From Mesorhizobium sp. INR15 (GTDB lineage Bacteria > Pseudomonadota > Alphaproteobacteria > Rhizobiales > Rhizobiaceae), in NCBI RefSeq assembly GCF_015500075.1, contig NZ_CP045496.1:3172001-3236000 (forward strand): a stretch of 64,000 bases of DNA. The letters are read 5' to 3'. This document shows, in pieces, positions 7,801 to 15,333 of the stretch; within the stretch, counting starts at the first letter, position 1; every line of letters starts with the position of its first letter. The notes beneath the pieces are model-generated. The model was not told the origin of the DNA. It did no database searches and saw nothing but the letters and a program-made list of their open reading frames with translations. The translations under genes were made by a program, and so were the position numbers.

Positions 7801-9892
7801 CGCAGGTCGCGGCCAGGCTGCCGTCGACATTGTCGGTCGCCGAGACGGTGCCGTAGTCCACCACCGCACCGCTGGAGCCAGCACCGGTGGTCGTCACGAT
7901 GTCGGCGGGCAAGGCAAGTTTCGGCGCTTCATGGTCTTCGACAACGACAACGAACGAAGCTGACGCGGTGTTGCCGCTCGCGTCCTTTGCCTGGCAGACC
8001 ACCGACGTCGAACCGAGGCTGAAGGTCGAGCCGGAGGCCGGCAGGCAAGACACTACCGGGTTTGCATCGATGGCGTCGATCGCGGTCGGGTTGGTGTAGT
8101 TGACGACAGCGCTCGGCTGCCCGGCATCGGTCGGCACGGTGATTGGCGCCGGCATGGTCAGCGTTGGCACCTCTTCGTCGGTTACCTTCACCGTGAAGGC
8201 ATGCTTGGTCAGGTTGTTGGCGGTGTCCCGCGCCGAGCACTCGACGATGGTTTCGCCGAAACCGAAGCTTGAGCCAGAGGCCGGGGAACACGTCACGGGC
8301 GGACTGGCGTCGACATTGTCGGTCGCTGTTGGCGTCGTGTAGGTCACGGCAGCGCTTGCCGTACCGGACGCCGCCGCGATGGTGATGTTGTCAGGCGCGG
8401 TGAAAACAGGGCCTTCACGGTCCTGCACGGTCACGGTGAAGCTTGCCGTACCCTTGTTGCCGGCGTTGTCGGTGGCCTGGAACGTCACTGTCGTTACGCC
8501 GAGCGGGAAGGTGGCTCCTGACGGCAGGCCGGCTGTCTGTACCGGCGTGATCGCGCCGTCGACATTGTCGATGGCCGTGACGCTGGCGTAGCTGACCACC
8601 GCCGACGCTGCGCCGGGGCTGGTGCCGACGATGATGTCTGTTGGCGCCGTCACCACCGGTGCTTCGTTGTCGAGGACCGTGACTGTGAATGTCTTGGCGG
8701 TGCTGGTGTTGTGGCTGGCGTCCGTCGCGCTGCACGATACCGTGTTGACGCCGGCGGCGAAGTCGCTCCCGGAAGCCGGCGCGCAGGTGACCACCGGTGC
8801 GGGGTCGCCGGCATCGGTGGCGGTGGCGGAATAGGTCACCTTGGCCGTTGCCTTGCCAGCCTCGGTGGAAGCGCTGATGTCTGAAGGCACTGTCAGCGTC
8901 GGAGGGGTCACGTCGTTGATGGTGACCTTGAAGGTCTTGGCGGCGCTGGTGTTGTTGGAGGCGTCCGTGGCCGTGCAGCTCACCGTGGTTTCGCCAATGG
9001 CAAAGGTGCTGCCGGAGGCCGGCGCGCAGGAGACGACCGGGTTGGCATCGGCATTGTCGGTCGCGGTGGCGGTAAAGGTTACTGCCTTGCCCGATGCACC
9101 GGCTGGCGCGTCCGCGCTGATGTCGCCGGGAACGGTCAGAACCGGGGCTTCATGGTCCTCGACGGTGACGTTGAAGGAGCGCCTGGTGACATTGCCGGAT
9201 GGATCTGTGGCCGAGTAGCCGACGGTGGTGGTGCCGAGCGGAAAGGCGCTGCCGGGGGCGAGGCCGTCGGTCAACAGCAGGTCGGCGACATCGTCCTCGG
9301 GATCATGGGTGCTGACCGAATAGTTGACGACCGCCGTCGGCTTGGTGGCGTCAGTGTTGACCGTGATGTCGGACGGCAAGGTCAGGTCCGGCGGATTGGT
9401 TTCCGGCGGGGCGATCGGGATGATGACGTTGGCACCGGTCTTGCTTCCGTTTGGAAAGGTCCATTTGAGGATCGGCGCGCCTGAGAAGTAGCCCGAGGCC
9501 ATGTTGAGCGGCGTGACCGTATAGGTCGAGGTGCAGGTGAAGGTGGCGCCGGTCTGCTCCGGCGGGCTATCGCAGACGGGCACATTGGGACCAAAACCAC
9601 GCGGGTCGACCGACGCTGTCGAGAACACCCTGCTGCCGGAATAGGCCGTAAAGGTCAACTTCATCACCTGGCCGACAAACCGGAACTGGGCCGGGCGTGA
9701 GGCGACATTGATGGAGGGGGTGCTCGACTGCGCGTGCCCCTCGAGGGTTGCCGCGCCCAGCGCCAGGACACTCGCAAAGCCAACGCCAAGGCTAGCGGCG
9801 AGATTGGCCATTGCCGCACGCGCGTGAATTGGAAACCGCAGCCGGCCCGCGACTGACTCAAACCTGTAAAACGACACAATACCCCCACGCAT
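4895..9892 (-). CDS. Large HYR-repeat surface protein with C-terminal autotransporter-like barrel
   Basis: The 1,665-residue protein has four parts. An N-terminal secretion signal is best read from an internal Met at residue 28 (MANLAASLGVGFASVLALGA). A short unique segment follows. Next come about twelve tandem HYR-type immunoglobulin-like repeats of roughly 82-88 residues (about residues 165-1170), each opening near E-x-P-x-x-x-x-P-x-x-I and closing F-T-V-T-V-x-D. Last are a Gly/Ala/Gln-rich linker (about 1330-1390) and a C-terminal region of about 260 residues that ends GGKLGLSHRF, the alternating pattern and terminal aromatic of an outer-membrane beta-barrel. It is probably displayed at the surface as an adhesin. 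It is an isolated gene; the DNA repeats are diverged but recognisable. The ligand is unknown. Confidence 0.85.
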   Translation of the reverse strand: MRGGIVSFYRFESVAGRLRFPIHARAAMANLAASLGVGFASVLALGAATLEGHAQSSTPSINVASRPAQFRFVGQVMKLTFTAYSGSRVFSTASVDPRGFGPNVPVCDSPPEQTGATFTCTSTYTVTPLNMASGYFSGAPILKWTFPNGSKTGANVIIPIAPPETNPPDLTLPSDITVNTDATKPTAVVNYSVSTHDPEDDVADLLLTDGLAPGSAFPLGTTTVGYSATDPSGNVTRRSFNVTVEDHEAPVLTVPGDISADAPAGASGKAVTFTATATDNADANPVVSCAPASGSTFAIGETTVSCTATDASNNTSAAKTFKVTINDVTPPTLTVPSDISASTEAGKATAKVTYSATATDAGDPAPVVTCAPASGSDFAAGVNTVSCSATDASHNTSTAKTFTVTVLDNEAPVVTAPTDIIVGTSPGAASAVVSYASVTAIDNVDGAITPVQTAGLPSGATFPLGVTTVTFQATDNAGNKGTASFTVTVQDREGPVFTAPDNITIAAASGTASAAVTYTTPTATDNVDASPPVTCSPASGSSFGFGETIVECSARDTANNLTKHAFTVKVTDEEVPTLTMPAPITVPTDAGQPSAVVNYTNPTAIDAIDANPVVSCLPASGSTFSLGSTSVVCQAKDASGNTASASFVVVVEDHEAPKLALPADIVTTTGAGSSGAVVDYGTVSATDNVDGSLAATCGPPSGTFPTGITTVECSATDAAHNKATGSFKVTVNDGEAPVLTVPANIAVDTDAGKATAKVTYAVSATDAVDGAVTPELVAGLASGSDFPVGVTTVTYEATDAKGNISAPQSFTVTVTDAEPPVITVPADIVVNADPGKTSAKVTFTVSATDSVDGTVTPSMIAGLASGADFPIGTTSVRFRAVDSHNNTAEKSFTVTVKDIEPPVVTVPANISVSTDPGKTYATVTYSVSATDLFDGAVTPVQTAGLASGAHFPVGVTTVSFKATDGAGNASAEKSFTVTVIDGEAPVLSLPANISVSTDAGKTTAKVTYAVSATDLVDGDVTPQLMAGLASGADFPIGTTTVTYKATDKQGNVSAEQSFTVTVADGEPPVFSFVPANINVAVDSGQTQGTASWSEPTATDNAPGVTVTRTGGPASGSSFPLGTTTISYEARDTAGNTAAASFTVTVGTTPPGNVTFMIKSPTDGSFGFSSSEPALNVAVNSSGGHGSSGAITLPPGTYAFAFSVPNGVGIASAQCSDPASTINTGSHTGTLKVVSGGALSCTISTSDSADKAVALIGSFLESRANIILSNQPDIDRRIERLTGAYSGNGGINAFGMPIGGGQVPVGLQISADRTTFAYSMQRAQAGATGGESSQGDHGDQQAGGGQTGAGLAGAGQAGAGARQMMAAAGAQLPLSAYTASGKLPPADATFQHAFGPSDAAGADEAPAADPLARRFDIWTEGTLGRFKSGSGEGSFGIAHSGADYLLTPNVLVGLGLQVDWLNQDGADGATVSGVGYLVGPYATVRLSEHFYLDTRAGWGQSFNQVSPLGTFKDRFDGNRWLATAALIGSFDIERWKIKPEARVTMFEEKSEAYVDGLGVDVPSIDVRTGQFAFGPNISTNVQLEGGLLLTPFVDLQGIWTFMQDSTATAATATPGLSQTGLRGRAETGFELAAGNGMSINASAFYDGLGSSSYSAWGGKLGLSHRF

Positions 9893-10250
9893 GGCGCACC
9901 GAAGTCATCGGCGCGCCAACGCAAATCCCAGCTTCCCATGATCCTTGCGTGCCCCAACGGCACGGAAGGCGTTCCCGCGGCGCGACATCGTCCAGGCCGG
10001 CGCGTCGACATGCGCCGCCGCAAGGCCCCACCGGCCTTGCCTGGATCGAGTCCGCTCGTTGCGGGATCGCGCGGACCCTAAGGTTGTCCCCCGGCCCGGG
10101 TCAATTCAGCGGAGTTGACTATTATTGGGGGGATTCTGCTCCAACCAACGAAAATCGTTGGTTTTTCGCTCGCCGGCCGGTCGCTGCCGCAGCGTCAAAT
10201 CTTAGCCGACAAAGCTGGTTTGGCGCTCGTTTTTCCGGAGTTCGTGCCGC
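9893..10250. other. Intergenic region upstream of the HYR adhesin
   Basis: These 358 bases lie between the methyltransferase stop and the adhesin start. I see no supportable gene. The stretch holds a forward-strand intrinsic-terminator-like hairpin at 10143-10166, and presumably the adhesin promoter on the reverse strand. Confidence 0.6.
10143..10166 (+). terminator. Terminator-like hairpin, forward orientation
   Basis: AACCAACGA (10143-10151) pairs perfectly with TCGTTGGTT (10155-10163) over a three-base loop and runs into TTTTTC. No forward gene ends just upstream, so it may end a short untranslated transcript divergent from the adhesin. Confidence 0.55.
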
Positions 10251-10856
10251 TCACGCCTTGCGGCGGGTTATGCGGTAGACGGCGGCCGGGGGCAGGTTGC
10301 GCAAGGTGCCGCCGATGCGCACGGCGTCCAGCCCGAGTTCATCAAGCACGGGGCGCGGCACCGGGCAGCGCGGACCATAGGTGAACTGATAGAAGCCGGC
10401 GGACGGACGCAAGGCGCGAAAACATCCGGCCACGATCGCCGCCACCTTGTCGGTGGGAATCGACAGCAGCGGCAGGCCGGAAACCACGGCGCCGGCGGTT
10501 CCCGCCTCGAACACAGCCTCCTCGGTCAGCCGCGCCGCATCCATGTGCAAAACGCGGGCGAGAGGGAAGCGCTGCTGCAGCATGGCAGCGAAGTCTGCGC
10601 CGAATTCGATCAGCGTCAGGTCGCTTTCACGCAAGCCGCGCGAAAGCAGCGCGCGGGTGAAGACGCCGGTGCCCGGTCCAAGCTCGATCACCGGACCGGT
10701 GGCGGGCGAAATCTCCGACGTCATCAGCCGGCCCAGTGTCACGCTCGACGGCGCCACCGCCGAAACCGTGAGCGGGTTGGCGATCCAATGCCTCAGAAAA
10801 CGAAATTGATCGGAATATGCGCCCACGGCTTTGGTGATCCCTGTTTCAGCCACCAT
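10251..10856 (-). CDS. pmtA: SAM-dependent methyltransferase, PmtA-like phospholipid N-methyltransferase
   Basis: The 201-residue protein has an N terminus typical of rhizobial PmtA proteins (FRFLRHWIANPLTVSAVAPS), then the SAM-binding motif I VIELGPGTGVFTRALL (about residues 60-75), and later AGAVVSGLPLLSIP. PmtA enzymes methylate phosphatidylethanolamine stepwise to phosphatidylcholine at the inner membrane. The length matches the family. The ATG at 10856 is preceded by GGAGAGG. The gene stands alone. Rhizobia often carry several pmtA-like paralogues, so the exact lipid substrate is less certain than the fold. Confidence 0.75.
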   Translation of the reverse strand: MVAETGITKAVGAYSDQFRFLRHWIANPLTVSAVAPSSVTLGRLMTSEISPATGPVIELGPGTGVFTRALLSRGLRESDLTLIEFGADFAAMLQQRFPLARVLHMDAARLTEEAVFEAGTAGAVVSGLPLLSIPTDKVAAIVAGCFRALRPSAGFYQFTYGPRCPVPRPVLDELGLDAVRIGGTLRNLPPAAVYRITRRKA

Positions 10857-11014
10857 CAACGCGGGCCTCTCCGGTTCGTCAAGTCCTTGCCGCCGCCTGG
10901 CCGGTGTTCGCCATCGGCCAGTTGCTGGAGTGGTGGCGAAGAGAGGTCACCGCAGAACGAAAAACAGCTCCGCGAGCGGAGCTGCCTTCCGAAGGTCATC
11001 AGTCAGGCAGAAGC

Positions 11015-11320
11015 TTATTTGCTGCCGCCATTCGCCTTTACGTTGCTGCAGAATTCCGGATGGCTGTTGGCCGCGCTGGCGTCCTTGGCCTCGGTTTCGC
11101 AAGCCGCGGCCATGGCAGTCTGATCATTCGGCGACATGGCCTTCCAGGCCTTCACGAAGTCATCGTTGCCCACCATCGTCTTCATGCTGGAGTCCGTATA
11201 GAAGGGCTGCATCTTTGCCGGATCATCGAGTGCCGACGTGCCGGAGCCGCCAGCCGCGAGTGCAGTGCCACCAATCATGGAAAGCGCGATCGCGCCCATA
11301 CAGATCATCTTGATGTTCAT
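11015..11320 (-). CDS. Small secreted protein, paralogue of the protein at 47468-47743
   Basis: The 101-residue protein starts MNIKMICMGAIALSMIGGTA and has a clear signal peptide cut after an Ala-rich site near residue 23. The mature part has three segments shared with the protein at 47468-47743: a DDPAKMQPFYTD-type block, a K-x-W block, and a C-terminal HPEFC block with a second Cys earlier, which suggests one disulphide. I do not recognise a named family. The two copies are dispersed, each a single-gene unit, and are likely periplasmic. A GTG just before the chosen ATG could also be used. Confidence 0.75.
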   Translation of the reverse strand: MNIKMICMGAIALSMIGGTALAAGGSGTSALDDPAKMQPFYTDSSMKTMVGNDDFVKAWKAMSPNDQTAMAAACETEAKDASAANSHPEFCSNVKANGGSK

Positions 11321-11715
11321 CACTATATCCTTCCCTGTTGCTTTGGGATCGCTGAAGCAACCACCAATCAGGAAACGAGAAGATGGCAGGGAAAGTTCCG
11401 AATTTTTATAGGTAAACGCGGAGCTTTTTGTAAAATATAGCTCGTCGTGACTTGAAACTTTTCTGGTGTTTCTTCGTTACGTGGGCCACCCACGCCTGAG
11501 GCGGTATGCTGCTGTATCAAATGCCAGCGATGTTGTGGAACACAGAGCTCCAATGTCGTTGCGGCCTGGCACCAGAGATCGGCGCCTTGTGGCGGGATCG
11601 CTGGCCCGCGTTGTGGTAGAAGCCGACGTCAAGAGCCTGCTTCATCCGGGCAGGGCTCTGTCTCAGCAAGCATGACCTCCTGTGCTCCAGAAATGCGTCA
11701 TTCAGGATATAGCAA
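11321..11715. other. Intergenic region, no gene seen
   Basis: These 395 bases separate the divergent secreted-protein gene and the oxidoreductase. I see no conserved frame, terminator or repeat that I can support. The left part (about 11380-11460) is AT-richer and may hold the promoter of the secreted protein. Confidence 0.5.
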
Positions 11716-12960
11716 GTGACAGGTTCCAAGAGCGTTGAGATCGCCGTGGTCGGCGCGGGTGTCGTCGGACTGGCAACCGCATTGCGCCTGGCCGGCGAAG
11801 GCCGCGAGGTTCTGCTCATCGATCCCAACGAGCCGGGTTCCGGCGCGTCGTTCGGTAATGCCGGGACGCTGGCTGAATATGCCTGCTCGCCGGTTGGCAA
11901 CCCGGCGGTGCTGCGCGCGCTGCCGAAGCTGCTGCTCGATGCCGACAGCCCTTTCTCCTTGCGCTGGACAGCGGTTCTGCACCTGGCGCCGTGGCTGCTG
12001 CGGTTCGTCAGGCAATCGCTGCCGGTCGCCACCCAAGCCAATGCCGTGGCGATGGCTGGACTTCTGGCCGATGCCTTGCCGGCCTGGGAGGAGATGGCCG
12101 CGCAGGCCGATGCCGCAGACCTTTTGCGCCGCAACGGTTGCCTCTATCTCTATCGGCGCGAGAGCGACCTTGCAGGCGGCGCGTCTGGCCGCGCGCTGCG
12201 GGCCGAATTCGGCATCGACCAGCAGTTGCTGAGCCGTGAGGAGGTGGCCGCGCTTGAACCCAACCTTCCGGCGGCGGATGGCGGCGGGCTGTTCTTTCCC
12301 CAGTCGACGAACCTGACCGAACCGAAGGCAATGATGGAGCGGCTGCTCAAGGCGGCTATCGCCCGAGGTGCCGTGCTGCAACGGGCTGAGGTGACAGGGC
12401 TTCGCGCCGAGGCCGGCGGCGTCGAGCTCAGCGGCCCCGGCCTGCGCATCCGCGCCAGCAAGGTGGTGATCGCCGCCGGCGCGTTCTCGCGGCCGCTGGC
12501 GGCACAGGCCGGCGATCGGATCCCGCTCGAAACCGAGCGCGGCTATCATCTCGAATTTCCCATGGAAATGCCGCTGCTGACGCGCCCGGTCTGCCCGGTC
12601 GATCTCGGCTTCTACATGACGCCGATGGCGGGCCGGCTGCGTGTTGCCGGCACGGTCGAACTCGGGCGGCTGGGGTCGCCGCCCAATCCGCGCCGGCTGA
12701 CGCTGCTTGATCGCGGCGTGCGCCAGTTCTTTCCATCGCTCGGCCAGCCTTCGTCGCAATGGCTGGGCTTTCGGCCTTCGCTGCCGGATTCCAGGCCAGT
12801 CATCGGGCCGTCGGCCGTCAATGCCAATGTCATCCATGCCTTCGGCCATGGCCATCTCGGCCTGACGCTGGCGGCGATCACGGCGCGGCTGGTCGCTGAC
12901 GCTGTCGCCGGGCGCGGCGACAGCGCCCGGCTCGCACCGTTCGCGGCGAACCGCTTCTGA
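11716..12960 (+). CDS. FAD-dependent oxidoreductase, DadA-like D-amino-acid dehydrogenase
   Basis: The 414-residue protein begins with a Rossmann FAD-binding motif (EIAVVGAGVVGLATALRLA, Gly-x-Gly-x-x-Gly, residues 7-25) and a following acidic residue in VLLIDPNEPG. It continues with GSGASFGNAG, the flavin-contact block of the DadA/glycine oxidase family. The C-terminal part has GFRPSLPDSRPVIGPS and GHGHLGLTLA, the second FAD-contact motif. Such enzymes oxidise D-amino acids or related amines at the membrane and pass electrons to quinone. Translation starts at a GTG. There are no operon partners, so the substrate cannot be fixed. Confidence 0.85.
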   Translation: MTGSKSVEIAVVGAGVVGLATALRLAGEGREVLLIDPNEPGSGASFGNAGTLAEYACSPVGNPAVLRALPKLLLDADSPFSLRWTAVLHLAPWLLRFVRQSLPVATQANAVAMAGLLADALPAWEEMAAQADAADLLRRNGCLYLYRRESDLAGGASGRALRAEFGIDQQLLSREEVAALEPNLPAADGGGLFFPQSTNLTEPKAMMERLLKAAIARGAVLQRAEVTGLRAEAGGVELSGPGLRIRASKVVIAAGAFSRPLAAQAGDRIPLETERGYHLEFPMEMPLLTRPVCPVDLGFYMTPMAGRLRVAGTVELGRLGSPPNPRRLTLLDRGVRQFFPSLGQPSSQWLGFRPSLPDSRPVIGPSAVNANVIHAFGHGHLGLTLAAITARLVADAVAGRGDSARLAPFAANRF

Positions 12961-12990
12961 GGCGCGCCGCGATGGGACCAGCAGGCCGCG

Positions 12991-13230
12991 TCATCCATCC
13001 GCCTGGCGCACCGGGCCGGTGGTTCCCCATCGAATCCAGAGGGCGGTTTCGCCGGTTACTTGCTTGACCGAGAGCAGCAGCGCCTGATTGAGCGCCTGCA
13101 ACGCCTGGAAGTGCTCGCTGCTGGGCGCGATCAACGGCGCGGTGATGGATTTGTGCAGTTTCTCCGCATCCTCCAGAAAGCGCGCGATCTGCGGTTCTGA
13201 AAGCTGCTTCATCAGTTTGTGTCTGGCCAT
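12991..13230 (-). CDS. Hypothetical small protein
   Basis: The 79-residue protein (MARHKLMKQLSEPQIARFLE...) is mostly predicted helical in its first 60 residues, with charged heptad-like stretches around EDAEKLHKS, and ends in GTTGPVRQADG. It has no signal peptide and no membrane segment. ACGGAGA lies before the ATG. It is convergent with the oxidoreductase gene. I do not recognise the family. Confidence 0.6.
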   Translation of the reverse strand: MARHKLMKQLSEPQIARFLEDAEKLHKSITAPLIAPSSEHFQALQALNQALLLSVKQVTGETALWIRWGTTGPVRQADG

Positions 13231-13319
13231 TGACGATCTCCGTTAGAGGAATCGCCGCAACAAGGACAATATTCCTATTTCCTTTGGCAAAGGCAACAAC
13301 GAAGTTTGGCAAACGGAGT

Positions 13320-14093
13320 TCAGGCTTCGCGCGCCAGGCTGACCACCAGTTTATCAACACCGGGATCGTCGATCCTGACGACGCGGACGAGGCGCATCGC
13401 CTGTTTCGTGCTCATCCTGGTGACCTGCTGGCGCATGATGACCGAGACGAAGGCCGGCCCGGAGCCGGTCAATACCATGGCTTTGCCGACCAGAACCGGT
13501 TCCGAGTAGGGGGCCCATTGCACGGCTATGATCGATGGTTCGCCGGTCTGGCGGCTGTTGACGCCGCTGAAATAGATCCAGTTCAGGCGCGAGGTGGCCA
13601 CGCCATAGTGGCTGCCGGGCGCGCGCGCTCCCCTTTGGACGTGGTTCTCGGCCCATTTGGTCACTCTCCTGAAGGTGACCAGCTCGCCCTCGCGGCGCAC
13701 GAACGTCACCGACCGCATCAGAAGGTCGGGGTGATCAGGAATCGAAAAATAGGTGAAGTAGATGCCGCTGGCGATCGCGGGACCCGGCGGACGTGTCAGG
13801 TTGTGATACAGCATCTCGCGGATCGATGCGTGATCGGATTTTTCGGGCTCAGCGGCGCCGGGCTCACGGTACAGATCCTTTTCGCCGATCTGGAAATAGT
13901 CGCAGATCAGCTTGACGGTGGCTTTGTTTGGAACGGTCTGCCCTTGCAGGTAGCGCTCGAACTGCGTGCGATTTATGCCAAGCTCACGGCAAACCGCGCT
14001 TACGGAAGCGCGGCCCTTGATAAGCAGCCTCAGATTGGCAGCGATAATCTCGCGAATTGACAACGTCATCGCCCCCGCGACCGACGCACTCAT
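13320..14093 (-). CDS. XRE-type helix-turn-helix transcriptional regulator
   Basis: The 257-residue protein has an N-terminal Cro/CI-like domain: LSIREIIAANLRLLI, then SVSAVCRELGINRTQFERYL as the helix-turn-helix, then NKATVKLICDYFQI (residues 10-65). The remaining 190 residues form a separate sensing or effector domain that I do not recognise; it contains GIYFTYFSIPDHPDLLMRSV and several beta-rich stretches. The architecture suggests a ligand-responsive repressor. A second Met at residue 9 (MTLSIREI), preceded by GCGGGGG, is an alternative start. Targets are unknown; the divergent small-protein/kinase set downstream is one candidate. Confidence 0.8.
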   Translation of the reverse strand: MSASVAGAMTLSIREIIAANLRLLIKGRASVSAVCRELGINRTQFERYLQGQTVPNKATVKLICDYFQIGEKDLYREPGAAEPEKSDHASIREMLYHNLTRPPGPAIASGIYFTYFSIPDHPDLLMRSVTFVRREGELVTFRRVTKWAENHVQRGARAPGSHYGVATSRLNWIYFSGVNSRQTGEPSIIAVQWAPYSEPVLVGKAMVLTGSGPAFVSVIMRQQVTRMSTKQAMRLVRVVRIDDPGVDKLVVSLAREA

Positions 14094-14332
14094 TACAAAA
14101 GCACTGGCTTATATCCAGGCAATCTTGCACACCGCGCCGGCCTAGCGAAGTGCGACCTTCGGACAATACCGCCGTTGTTCCGGTTGTGCTGTCAACCGCG
14201 GCTTGGCGATTGCCGCTGAGCTTGTGGCAACCGTACGTTTCCGACAAAAGAGCTAGTAAATTGCTGAGAATGGGCGTATTTCAGCGCCCAGTTGCATAGG
14301 ACTTGTCGTATCTTTGACGATTAGAGAGTGCT

Positions 14333-14596
14333 GTGGATCACACGAATTTGTTCGAGCTGCTTGACTATACGCATGCGCAGCTGAGCAAGATTCGCGCGGC
14401 GGTTGCAGCGAGCGGCCATGCCGGCACCATGTTCAACATTGACTGCCTCGTCGGCGCGGCGGCCGAACAGACCAGATGCAAGCTTGCAAGCCTGGAGCAT
14501 GCCGGCATGCCGGTTGCTCGTGACGGGGTGCGGAATACACTTGACGGCGCGCCCGACGGGGTGAAGCCGACGGCACGGGCGAGGCCCTTGCCTTGA
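14333..14596 (+). CDS. Hypothetical small protein, paralogue of 16840-17064
   Basis: This 87-residue GTG-started protein opens MDHTNLFELLDYTHAQLSKI. Its first 50 residues resemble those of the protein at 16840-17064 (MDHSLIETLRRTWDSLRGIR): both have MDH(T/S) at the start, an Ile-Arg helix, a GHxGxM turn and an (N/D)ID-x-LVG-A segment. The C-terminal tail is Pro/Arg-rich and unconserved. Its stop overlaps the start of the next gene by four bases, so the two are probably co-translated. No named domain is recognised. The placement of both paralogues around the HWE kinase suggests a shared signalling role. Confidence 0.6.
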   Translation: MDHTNLFELLDYTHAQLSKIRAAVAASGHAGTMFNIDCLVGAAAEQTRCKLASLEHAGMPVARDGVRNTLDGAPDGVKPTARARPLP

Positions 14597-15042
14597 GCCT
14601 TTTCACCAGACTTCGCGCCGGCAGCGGATCGGCGGTCCTCATCCCTTATAAATATGTCGAGTTGAATTCGGGCGTTCCCGACGGGCGCGGCTCGCACGAA
14701 AACGCCCATGATTTCGTCACGGAAAACGCCGGCTACAGGGTGGTCCGGGGCTGGCGGATGTCGGCGGGCGGCATTCTCGACAAGCGCGTCATCGTCGAAA
14801 ACATCCGCACAGGGCGACGCTTCGATGTCACCCCACCGGTGGCCCGCCTGGCATTCTTCGAGCACCCAGGCACCGCCGACGAATATGACGGGCTGTGGCA
14901 CCAGATCAGCCTGCCTCCCTTTCCCCCGCCGGTCCCGCAGCCAATTCAGGCGGCAGCCGACATGGCAGACGCCATCAGCCTCCTTGCGTCGGACGTCGGG
15001 TTGAAAATGCAGGAAACCGAGGCGCTCGAGGGCGAAGCGTAG
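14593..15042 (+). CDS. Hypothetical protein, co-transcribed with 14333-14596
   Basis: The 149-residue protein begins at a TTG that overlaps the previous stop. It has a compact alpha/beta middle region (AGYRVVRGWRMSAGGILDKR, FDVTPPVARLAFFEHPGTAD) and a helical C terminus (IQAAADMADAISLLASDVGL). It has no signal peptide or membrane segment. I do not recognise the family. The overlap with the small helical protein and the kinase gene about 290 bases downstream suggest a small signalling locus. Confidence 0.55.
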   Translation: MSLFTRLRAGSGSAVLIPYKYVELNSGVPDGRGSHENAHDFVTENAGYRVVRGWRMSAGGILDKRVIVENIRTGRRFDVTPPVARLAFFEHPGTADEYDGLWHQISLPPFPPPVPQPIQAAADMADAISLLASDVGLKMQETEALEGEA

Positions 15043-15333
15043 CTGCCGGCGGCCGGGGATCAATTGGCGCCGATCTTGCTGGTCATTGCCCTCGCATAAT
15101 GGCGGCCGGTGTACGAAGCCGTACAGAGGCATCGGCATATTGTTCAGCCCGGAATAAATCGCTAACTTGCCCGTGCGGTGACCCAAGTGCCGCCTTGGCC
15201 GACGCGGGACACGGCCCCCCGCCCAAACCCAACCTGCGTCGGCCTTCGAAAGCATGCTTCGATGGTTTCAGGCCATCAATGGACTCGACTTGAGCACGGG
15301 CAAAATGCAGAAGTGCCGCTCAAGAGGCTCCTA

